Source of the DNA: Setophaga petechia
Taxonomy: Eukaryota; Chordata; Aves; Passeriformes; Parulidae
Direction of reading: 5' to 3'
DNA: 64,000 bases
NCBI GenBank assembly: GCA_024362935.1
Contig: JANCRA010000005.1
Span: 23,706,235 to 23,770,234 of the forward strand
This document shows positions 40,801-52,800 of this stretch, piece by piece. The position numbers and the translations under genes were made by a program. Numbering within the stretch: position 1 is the first letter of the stretch; every line of letters begins with the position of its first letter. The notes beneath the pieces are model-generated. The model was not told the DNA's origin. It was given only the letters and a program-made list of their open reading frames with translations, and searched no databases.

Positions 40801-43800
40801 GCTAAAAAGGAAAGAACCCATTCCTGATCGATAGGAAGTGAAATGAAGATGGTTGCTGGAAAAGTCTGTAGGTCAATGTTTATAGTGTGGTGTGCTTTGT
40901 GAATTTGCTGCAAGGAGCCAAAGGCTAGCAGGGTGTGAAGAAGAGCATTGCTTGGGATTTCTTGATTTTTTTTCCCCTTCAAGGAATGCAGCACTCACCC
41001 ATAACGTTAATGGGGTAGGAACAGCAAATGGGGTAGGAACAGCACTCGTGCAGGATGTATCCCTCTGAAAAATGAAGAGGAACTTATCTTGAAAGTGGAA
41101 TAAAACCTGTAATCAGGACAAGGATATAATATTTTTAAGGCCATTCAATTAACAAGAAAAAATTAATCTCTTTTATTCTATCACACATCTTAGAAGCTTG
41201 TCCTCCAAAACAAAAATTTTGGAAAAAACTTGGAAGTCCTAAACCACAACAAGCAATAAAAATCAGTGGACACAAAGGAACTGCATTTTATTAAACTCAG
41301 GAAAAATAGACTTCTCTCCTGTCATACCTTATCTAGGAGGGAAGAGAAGGAGTATTTAGATGTAAGGGGAAATAAGGGTAATAAAATAATGGACCAGTCT
41401 GCCTAACGTTTTCTTTGAAATCCTCAAGGTAGCAATTCTGTGACCTTTTGAAACAAACATCTATCAAGGTGACTGATGCAGTTGATCCTGCACAAAGGCT
41501 GGAAAATAAATTTTATTTTCTACAGTTACAAAAAATCCTGCAGGGAAATATTCTTCAATGTATTTTTCTTCTTCCTTGATTTCCCTTATTTTTTGTTTGT
41601 GACATGATTAGAAGCCAATTCTTCATCACAAAGCTTCAGGGTAGAAAGGGAAGCTTATGTTACCTACTGGAAAATTTCCCAGATGCATCTCAGCTGATAG
41701 CTGCACCTAAGTGAATGTTGCTTGCAGGAGCAATGGCAAATTGCCACTTATACTTTATAAGAGTTTTGTAAACTAATGGAGATGTGATTGACAGCTGACC
41801 TTGTTCAGATTGCTGTAACCAGCATTAGCGGGTATTTGTGTAGGAGGAAGGAATTGATTTGCCTCACTTCCTATAGTCCATCATTAGGGAGTTTTTTCCT
41901 ACATAGAATTCAATTTTCTTTTCAATTCTTAATTAATAACATTATAAGCATCTCCTTCCACCCACTGAGGTTTCTGTACTTGTGTGAAGCTCCTAAAGTT
42001 AAGTAAGTGTGAATGTCTGTCAAGTACAGTCCTTGCAAGAGACAATATAAATTTTATGTATTTTGAGTAAAGGCTAATTAATAGCTAATTAGTATAATGG
42101 AAGTAATATAAAGCAGATGCAGAGAAGACCTTGTGGAAAATTATTACAAATTAGATAATATGTGATTTGGCCAACACAAGCTTGCAGATAAGAATTAAAA
42201 CAGTGGCCATGTGGAAGGACAATCAGTGTCTGTCTATCCCCTACACTAAGGGAGTAATTTAATCAGGTTTGCTACTGTTGGTGCTTCAAGCTGTTCAGTT
42301 TTCACAAGTAGATAGTTTGGGCTCTGATCTGAACATTCCTACACAGGCAAGGCTTCATGTACAAAGTAATCATTTATTGAGGAGTTCAATCTTCTTAATA
42401 CATAATGGAAAACAAAGGGGCAGAAAAATAAAATGCAGTCACAACTTGATTTAGTTGTACTGTGGGAGAACTAATTTTGATTTCCTGTGTAAATACCCAT
42501 TGGGTTTGTCTGGCCTCATTCCCCTGGCTACCTTTCTTCATTTTAGCCAACTTTGCCTCTTTTTCTACTTGAGCAATGCAGCCTTTCATAGGTATGTGAG
42601 GCAGGATTATTGACAGAAGTGGGTTCACTATTCAGTAGGATTTCTTATCATAGAAGAATCATCCATTCTGAAATGGCTGATGCTGTCATTGAACATCGTC
42701 TGCCTTTATGCATTTCTGACTGCCTCCTTCAACAACAAAGATGTCTGAGAAAGTGTATTAGCCATAGGGAATTATTTTACATGTGAAAGATAGGTTATGC
42801 TGTTTTAGTGAGTTCTGGGCAACCTTGTAAGTTTAAAACATAAGCATACATGTTTTGTCTTATATGATTAACTCATTAGGTTTCCAATTTTCATAGAAAG
42901 ATGTAAGGGATATCTTGACTCCTGTACATGTTGAAGCGAGTTATCATCTGGGGCATCATATTCTACAGAAAAGAAATGCTCAAGAATTTTCACCACTTCA
43001 GGCTGTTCTTCAACGCAGGAAAGAAAAAGATGTTATAAAAAGCAAGGTCAGTGTATGAGTTCTCTTTTTTTTCCAATGCATTGAGTAAATATTCATGTTT
43101 TAATCTCCAGTTAAAAAAAGCCTCACTGATTCATAGCATGTGAAAGAATGTGTTTTCCAGACCTACACCTAGGGATTGTGTCTTGATATTAATTAATAAA
43201 CCAGAATGCTAAAAAAATGCCTCATTTTTGCTAAAATAATCTTTGCAGAATTTGTGTACCATCTGTATTATGATTTTAAAATAAAGGAGATGTGCAGAGA
43301 ACTTGCCAGCATGAAGAGTGCTATGTATCTCAGAACCCATAAATGAAGTACACTCTTTGAAATATACATTCAACTACACAATATGAAACTTGTACTTTAA
43401 AATTATTTCTGTGTTAAATACACAATATCATGTTGGTATTAATCTTGAAGTGTTGATATTGCTGAAATATTAGTTCTGTAAAGGTTTTCAAGTCTGTAAG
43501 GGGAAAGAAAGAGTATATTCTTTATCCTTTAGTAACTATGAAATTAACCTTTTTTCCCAAAAAATCCCAAATTATTTAGAGACTTTGACTTTGGTGAAAG
43601 TCAGAATGTGCTGAATTTTTAACTTTTCACAATGGTAAGCTCCCCAGAAAAGTGGTCAGAGCACCAAGCCCGAGTTCCAGAAGTGTTTGGACAGTGCTCT
43701 CAGGCACAGGCTGTGACTCTTGGGGATGTCCTGGGCAGGGCCAGGAGCTGGACTCAGTGATCCTGATGGGTCCCTTCCAACTCAGCTTTCTCTGTGATTC

Positions 43801-46800
43801 CTGTAACTGAGATACAGTTGGCCATCAGAACTCCCGAGATATGTAAGAGCTTCTTTTAAATGGCATGCTCTGACTTCTCATTTTCATTCAAAATTTTTAG
43901 AAACATCACAGATAAAAAGAAAGAAAGAGGGTGATGTTGAATACAGGGACAGAAATGTGCTTTATAACATACTGATAACCAAGACATGGACACCTGTAAT
44001 CCCTGGTGTCTCTGCTCTCATCAAACCTTTCTAACAGTAGGATAAGTAAGCGTTGTGTAATTAAACTCTTGCAAAAATTAATGTGCTGTATTACAGGAGA
44101 GACTGCACAGACATCAGTTCTGGATCTTCTAAAACATTCTGTCCTCCTTGTGTACTGCTGTAAAGATTGTCTGAACATACACCCACAGGTTTCACTGTGA
44201 CAGACTGAGTCTGGAAAGCCTCTTCACTGTTACTCTGGATGCACAGAATGTGTTTGGAAAATGGAAAATCATAGCCTGATTGAATTGTATGTTAGCAGTA
44301 AGAGCTATTAGACACTTCCTGGTGCTTAGTTACTAGGTGATGGGTTTCTTTCTCTAGAAATACTGTTACTCACCATTGGAAGCATAAGACTCTGAAGTGC
44401 CTTTCTTTATTTTTTTAATTTGTCTTTTACAGTTTATTTTCGCAAGATTTTGCTCCCAAGAAAATTGTTCAGCTGACTTGAGAGTTTCTGGAAAAGTTGT
44501 TTTTCCAAAGTAAGTACAATGTAGCTTTCATTTTTTTGGATAAGATTTAGTAAGATTTTATTTAAATTATTCTTTGATCTTTTGTATATAAATTACAGTA
44601 ATCCACGAATTCTCAGGACTCCCTGAAAAAAACCAAGAAGTCAAGTGTCTTAATTGAAGACTATTTGTAAATCATAACTCTTGCAGAAAATGTAACATAA
44701 ATCTGTATGATTGAAGAACTGTTATTGCATAATTAGAAGATTTTACAGCTCAAAAAATCATCTTAAAAAACTGTAAATTTGTGTTCTACACTTCATATAA
44801 AACTGGGCTAAAATAACACTGCACAATGCATACTCAATATGCAGACATCATAACTAAAATTGTAAAATTGACAAGCTATTGGTTATTTCTGCTGCTCTTT
44901 CTGGATATAGTGTACTTGCACTGTAAGAAGTCTCAATCAGCAGTATAAAACTGAAGATAGAATATTCTTAAATAAAAGAGCCACTTAAGTTGTATTTTAT
45001 CATTACAACCTTTTTCTTTATTGACTATTACATTTCAAAGTAAGGAATACAGGAAAACAAAAAGAGGAATTGTAGCTGTTGGGAATCTCAACTATTTAGA
45101 TATTTTACCTGCAACTTGGATTTTCTTATGTCATTCATCACTTTCAAAGTCGATTCTACTTAAATAAAAATACTAGGTTGAACAACCTAAAATGGCATGA
45201 ATAGATTCTGAGAGTCACCTAATGCAGATTAATCCCACCTGTGTGATCCTGAGCTCAAACTTTGTCATCCCCATAGATTTCAGAGTAAGATGAGTGTCTT
45301 TCTGCCCACTTTAACTTGTGCCCTGTAGCATGAGTTTTTAGCCCTTTCATTTTCTTAGGCTGGGTAGTTATTTTGTTTAAACACTCATAAACTTCTCAGA
45401 AGGAATGGTTGTGCAGAATTTGCATTTGTGACATTAGAAATGCAGTTTTGTAAGCACTTCCAAGCTCTAAGAAAAACAGATTACAACATATCTGCTTGAC
45501 ATTAGGCCCAGTAGCAGATTTGCAGTGTAAATAAATAGTCTAAATATCTTGATAAAGTGTGAAGTATCACCTTAAATTACCTCGTGCCCCTAGAATCTCG
45601 ATTAAAAACTAGTTAGCTGTGAAGTGATAATTTATTTTGTCTTGACAGAATGCATTCATTATCCTTGAAGAGCAGGGCAAACACCTTTGGCTTTAAAAGA
45701 ATGAAATCAAATAAGGATGGCAATGTAATGCTTTGTTTACTGAGTAGCAAGTCTTCATGTATACACTATCATGTTTTGTTTAAATTGCTTAGATTTTGGC
45801 CTGCTCTATAAGTTTCTAGTCTGCATCATGCATTTTTTAATGAAGAATGAAATATGATTACCGGGGAAAAGCTCTGCTTCAGCTTTGCTGTAGTCCCAGA
45901 TGTGCACCTGGTGCTTTTGTGTACTTGTGTGTTAAGCTGGGAGGCATCTTTGTGACAGCATATTGTTAATGAGCTTGGCTTTAACGTGGGCAAGAGGAGT
46001 GAGTGCTGGGTATATAAGTGCTAAAACAACGTTCCAATTTAACCTAAACTTGACAAGCTACCAAAATGTTAACATTGTGTTTTTCTTTAATTTGCTTTTG
46101 TCTTGGAACCTATCTGCTTATGCAGTGTTTTTGCCTTCTGTTGCTTTTGTAAGTGCCAGCTTCTTTCCCAAAGGTGTTCAGTGACTAATGCTTTGGTTTC
46201 GAGCCAGAATATCTGATAAATGTCTATTTCTAGGCACCCTTTCTGCAAGTCTTAATTAAACTTTAATGTCAAGCTGAAGTTTACTTTCAGCCCCCGACAG
46301 GGTGTCTGCACTTGTAACATGAATATAGAACATTACACAGATCATAAGAGAGGCATGTTCACTCTGCCCCTCTTCGGATTAAGTCAGTCCCACACCTTGA
46401 GTGCAAAGAGTGAGTGTTGGAACAACGTCTGAAAGAACTGGAGCAGTGACACACTGCTATTCTGGCTGTAAAGGAGGGCACTGGTCCTGTAAAGGCCAGG
46501 AGCACAACTGGACTGATGACAATTCCCTTGCTCTCCCATTAACCACTTCAGGTTTAAGGGACCATCACATAACTGCTCTCATACCTTAATCACAGAATTA
46601 AGTAAAACCTTCCATCTCCAGCTGAGCTTTGTCAGAACCAACTGAAACTGCCTAAAAGAGCAGCTTTGCCTACAGGCTGTTTCTAAAATTACTTTCCATT
46701 TACATTATAATTATTTTTATAGGTCTCATGAAAAGAAAACGTACCTTGGTGTTGGGAGTGTGAAGACTTTATTGTTGAACATTTCTCTGCTTAATGTTGG

Positions 46801-49800
46801 AGATGATGCATATGAAACTCTCCTCTATGTTCAGATCCCTAAAGGTCTTTATTACATTCGAGTTTTAGAATTGGTAAGGAAAAAAAAATCTCTCAAACAG
46901 TAACCCTTTGATATTTTTCTTTCTCTGCCTGGTGTTTTTCAAATTCCATTTATGAATTGTTGAGTTTCTTCAGATACTGAACCTATGACCCTCCATCAAA
47001 AGCTGCCAAAGCATAAATTTTTAGATTCTTAGACTTCTAGCTACCAAGTGCAATTTAATCAATACAGATGATTTACATAATTTCAGTAACAACTAAAATA
47101 AATAATAAAAAAAAGTTTTTAACATTTTTTCAGGATGTTACAGCCTTTTTTTTTTTACTGATGGTCATGTTTTCAGTGATCACAAAGATCTCATAGAATA
47201 TTTCCCAAATACACAAGCTTATAAAAAGTCATAAATCTAATTGTGCTCTCTTTCTGCCTTTTAAAAATAACTGTTTTCCATGTAGAATCCCCCAGATCCA
47301 CTTTTGTGAGTTGGCTTTTAACATGGGTGGGTCTGGATCTGGCACATGTGCCTTATAATCAATATAATCTATTATGTTAAAGTGATCATGGGTGTCCTGG
47401 ATATTGGCATCAGTGAAATAACAAACACCTGGTTCAGGAAAATATAAAGCACCCAATTTTAGTGTGTCCATGTAATTTGAAGTGTCTGGAAAAAAAAACC
47501 CACCTTTTTTATTTTAATCATTAGTAACTTGTCCTTTATTTTAGGAAGAAAAACAGATACATTGTGCAGTATTAGATAAAGAAATTAATGCAGTGACACT
47601 TGAGTGCAGTGTTGGCTATTTATATGTGGATCACAACTCAAAGGTAAGCTGCAAATGGAGTTCCTAACTTTAGAAACACCCTAAATATGTTATGAGGATT
47701 TTCATGGACAGGAAAAAAAATCTCTGCATCTCTTCTTCATTCCCAACTACCATCTCTTATCATGTTGGTATCTGTATCTCTCCTGCTACTTTTAAATGAA
47801 TTGCTTAAACACTCCCTGGAATAATTCATTAAGGGACAACAGTGTTTGTATTGTGCATTGACTGATTGTGCTTGGCTTCTAGACAAGTGGGCTGACCAAT
47901 GCCATGGACATATGTGTTAGGTCAATAGAAAGGGACTAGAAGACACAAAAAATTAAGTATTTCTTTATTCTGTATTTTTTAGGGCAGGGAATTCTAAATT
48001 AGCTTAATAAAATATTTGCATTGACACTATGTCAAGTTAACTACCATTTAATATAAGGAAAATTTTATTTGTTCTACAGCTGGATTATAGTTTCCTCTTG
48101 GATGCAAGCTCGTTAACCAGAGCAGATGAGGACCTCAACATCATCATTAATGCTACCTGGTAAAGTCTAATAAAAATTGTTTAATGAAAAATACTACTAG
48201 CTTTGGAAAACAGATAACTGGAAAGGCTTAGCAAAGCAGGATTGCAAGGAAGTAAATTGGCTGCAAATCAAATGGAGAAAGAGAAACTACCAAAAAAAAT
48301 AGGTGATAGATATTTAAATAATTAGTAGGTTTCTCCCTGAAAAAAATGTGGGGGGCATTAATGTCTGACATGTTGTTAACAATTAAATATTTTTATAAGC
48401 TAAAAGGTCTGCTTAGTATTTTTTACAGAAATAGTGTATAGCTTATGATGGTGCCTTCAATACAGATTTTTCTCTCTTTGAATTTTGTAGTAAAAATGAA
48501 GACGGGAACATGTTGCTGGATAACACGCTGACTTTACCTATACCTCTAAAATATGAGATCGAGTTAAATACTCATGGGTGAGTCCTCTGTTGGTATTACC
48601 TGCACATCACAGAACTGTTGTCTTGTTACTGTTCTAAATTCACTGAGTTTTTAAGCAGAAGAGTGACATAGCTAAAAAATCCTGGGACTGAGTTGACACA
48701 GCTGTCCTGGGCACTGACTTAAACACTTGTAAGAGTTTTTTCCACTGCTGTGAGGTGAGACCATTGGTATCTGTGGTGCTCCAAGCTTGTCTCTGAACAG
48801 ACTAATACGTTTTAAAAAGTGGAATATTTTTTCCAGAAAGATGTGTTTAATCAGAGCATAGCAGATCCTCAGATTCTTTGCTTAACATGAACCACGATCT
48901 GGGTTTGTTGTGGGGCATTCATGGAGCGTAGCTTTGGTGAGGATTTATGACTTTTTATGATTAATCTGCCTTTTTCAGAGGAAAGAGTACAAATGTAGAG
49001 GGTTTCTATTCCAAAGGCAGATGATTTCTACTCTGTGTTCCTAGATTTACTTAAAAGCAAACTTGGGTGTTTTCTTACAACAGTCTTACTGGAGGTAGCC
49101 TGAAGCAGAAAGTTATGTTAATGACATGTAGGAATTCTGTTTATTAACAGTTTCTAAACCATTGTAGGTTTGTGTCACCAACCTCATTTGTTTATGGAGC
49201 AGAAGAGAAGGATTCAGCAGTGACATGTATGAAGGAAAATATCAACTTCACTTTCCATGTAAGAGTTTTCCTTTGTAAACCCTTTCACACTTCTTTTGAG
49301 GGTTAACATTAAGTGCATCTAATGATAGTCTAGACAGTCAGTAAGGAAACTTTTAAGAGTACAAGGGCACCATAAATAATTTTTGTGCATTAGTGATGGG
49401 AAGTTGCTGTTAATCCCTCTTAGAAAACTTTTTTTGGACTGGCAAATCTTCCACTGAGTGAGCAGAGAAAAATTTCCTTACACAAGCAGGATTGAAAATG
49501 GCAGAGCAGTTCTGACTTGCCACTTCCTTTCAGAAACACTTCAAAAGGAATTATGGTAAGAAAAAGGAATTAGGAGCTTCTTGTAAGAGTACCTATAGCA
49601 TGAAATTTGTCTGCAGAGGATTAAAAGCAGGAGTTTGGACACAAATCTCTCCTAGTTCCTTTTGGATACTCTCCTGGCAGGCAGTCTGCATGACCTCAGG
49701 TACTCATCAGAGATTAGCACTACTTACTCATCAGCTCTGGAGGAGGGAAGGCCTCAGTAAGCCCACAGAATGAATGAACAAGATGTTAACACTCCTAGCA

Positions 49801-52800
49801 CAATCCACTTTCCTGACAGCACACAGAGCAGCTGCTACCCCATTCTGTGCAGTTTTATGTATTTATATATGTGCAGTTTTGTTCCCTGAATAGCTACCCT
49901 TGAAGTTTTAACTGTTGAACTCTTCACCTCTTCCCCACAAGGTTATCAATGCAGGACCAAGCATGTCTCCAAATACCAGCTTGGAAATAATGATACCAAA
50001 TGCTTTTCCACCCAGGGACATCAAATTATTCAACGCATTGGATATCAAGGTAAGCAAAGGCTACTTCATGTATTAGTAGCTGTATGAATTCCATGAAAAA
50101 GAGAAGCAGAACAAAGACAGCTAGGCCCTCAGTCTGTATTTGATTTGCTAGCCTAGTGAAGCAGAGTGAACTAGAACAGGATCATCTTCAGCCCCACATG
50201 TTTCAGAATTCTGGAAATAAAATTTACATTTTTAATAATGATGTTATATTTCTTTTCAGACAACAGCTGGACACTGCTCCTATGATAAATATCCCAGAGA
50301 CTGTTCTGCAACAGAAAAAAGTGAAAACCTATTAAAGGATGTCATCACTTTCTTTTCAAAGCCTACTAAGAGGCACATGGTAAGCTTTGTCTTTTGGCAT
50401 CAGTGGGAAATGACTGTATGAATAAGCCTTGAGAAAAGAGTGTGTGTATCTTATACAATAAAGTCACAGAGTCATCTTCCAAGGATGTGTCGTGGGACCT
50501 GTGGTAAGTTCAGGGTAGTCATAAGTGACTTAAGTGAAAGGGGTGAGAACTGAGTTGAGAAAGTTGATAAATGACACATTGCTGAAGTCAGGGTGGATGA
50601 CAGACACCTACAAAAAACTGACAGAGAGGTATGGAACTGAATGAGTGGGCAAGCAGAATGGCCGAGGAAATTCAGTAACAAACATAAAAGGATGCATACA
50701 GGAAAAACAGGCTTTATTTTAATTACATGAGGTATGCAGATCAAATATTCATTGTCTCATCAAAACAGTGCCAACAAACATAACCAACAGGAGCCAGGTT
50801 AAAAAAAAACCCCAGATATTAAAAATAACTGAATTCCAACAAAGACTATACAAGTTAATGGAAGTCAAGAATTACAAAATCATATTTGGCTGGGAAGCAA
50901 TTAAAAATGTTTGGGAGGCTGGGAGAGTGCCATACATGTGTGGCCTGTTCCAGCTCATCCCTCTGTTCCTGCTCACAGACCTGCTGGAGATCAGGCACTC
51001 CACTACACAGCCCAAACCACAACTGCTGTGTTAGCATTGCATTGCTGAGGCTTTGTCCTCATAGAAATCTGTTTCCTCCACCTTGTCTTTGATAAAGTAC
51101 AACATTATTTAATCTGTCATCTTAAAAAATAACAAAAACAAACAAAAAACCCTACCTCTTTTTGAAAATTGTTAATTTGGGACTTTTAAAGCTAGCACAT
51201 TACAAGAAATTTCAGCCAATGATTGAGATACTGCCTGCACTAGAATATCCAATCAGTATTCAGCATGGCAGTCTTGGATAAAGAATAATGTTAAAGATAG
51301 AATAAACATAATCATGAACAGCCTTGTGTTTTTGTCTTCTCCAAAGCTGTGTGAAGTGATGCTAGTTGTCAGTGTAGAAATGTAGGGATCAACCAATTAC
51401 ACTGTTTGCACTGGATAGCAAAGAATTATTGTCATTCATCATTATTGATAAAAGCTAATTTGAAATAACAGTGTAAAAAACCCTGAATACATAAACAAAC
51501 CATGACACTTTTTCTTTTTCAGTCTTAAATAACTGAATTTTTGATAAAAATGATGTGTTTCATGTAACAATTAGGTTGGTCTCTTGTTACTGTACCATTA
51601 GCACCTCTGGAATGACAGTGATGGATGCCATCCTCAAGTTATACTCTGAGTTTTCAAGAATAAACATGAATCCTTTTGTTTTAGTCAGTTCCTATTGTCT
51701 TTAATGCTATTATATTGTTGATAAAGTTAAGTTTTAATCTTTTCCTCCCTTTTACAGTACTGCATGAAAAATGACAGCCTTTGCTTACAAATACATTGCA
51801 AGCTGGGAAACATGGAGAGTGGAAAAGAAGCAACTGTTCACTTGCATCTGGAGGCTACTCCTTTACTTTTACAAATGGTAACACATGAATTTTTCATACT
51901 TGAGGGGAATATTTCAAGGCATATTTGAAGTATTGCCTGCATATAAATTCAAGTATTAGTGTTTGTTTTCTATCAGTGAAACATGATTCAAACACGATTA
52001 AATCTAAATCTTCTAGGTTTTAACCTATTTTATGTTGCCAATGCTAAGGCTCAAGGTGATGTATGAAAAACAAAAATATGTATTTTAGTTTGTCACTTTA
52101 TATTTATGGTATGTATTGTTTTGCCTATTCTGGCTGGGTCATGTAGGATGGGGATTTAATTTCAACTCATAATTGTATTTTTCTAAGAAAAGCAATGTGG
52201 ACGTGGACTTAAGTAAAATCCAACCTGGCTTCATTCCAGCTTCTGGTACTAATTTGTTTTGTGCTTAGAAAAAGGCACCATTGTGTGTTTGTGTGAGATT
52301 CTGGTAATGTCAGCAGCTGTGCTATCATTTTTTGCTAGCAGGAATCAGTGTGTTAAAGTTATTTTATAAAATATAGGTTTGGTTTGTTTTGTTTTTTATC
52401 AGGATGATGCATCAGTATTGAAGTTTGAAGTAAGAGCAACGGCCTGGCCAGAAAAAAGTGCAAAAGTTATTGAACTACATAAGGACAAGCAAGTTGCATA
52501 TGTAAGAATTCTCTTATGAATTTGTGATGAACATGTTAAAGTAGAAAAACTAATAGCAATTAATATTGTAGAATTCTATACATACCTATACACCAACAAT
52601 GAATATAGTGTTAATTACTTTTAAAATTAATTAATTCTCCTATTTTTTTTAGTATCTATTACAGAAAAACCCCCAACAGTTAGCACTAAGCTTATTTTCT
52701 GTTTTTCAGGTCTATTTGGAAGGAGTGCACCACCAAAAGCCAAAATACCATGTTACTGTGCTAATTATTTCCCTTGGCCTAATAGTTGGTGTTACCTTGT

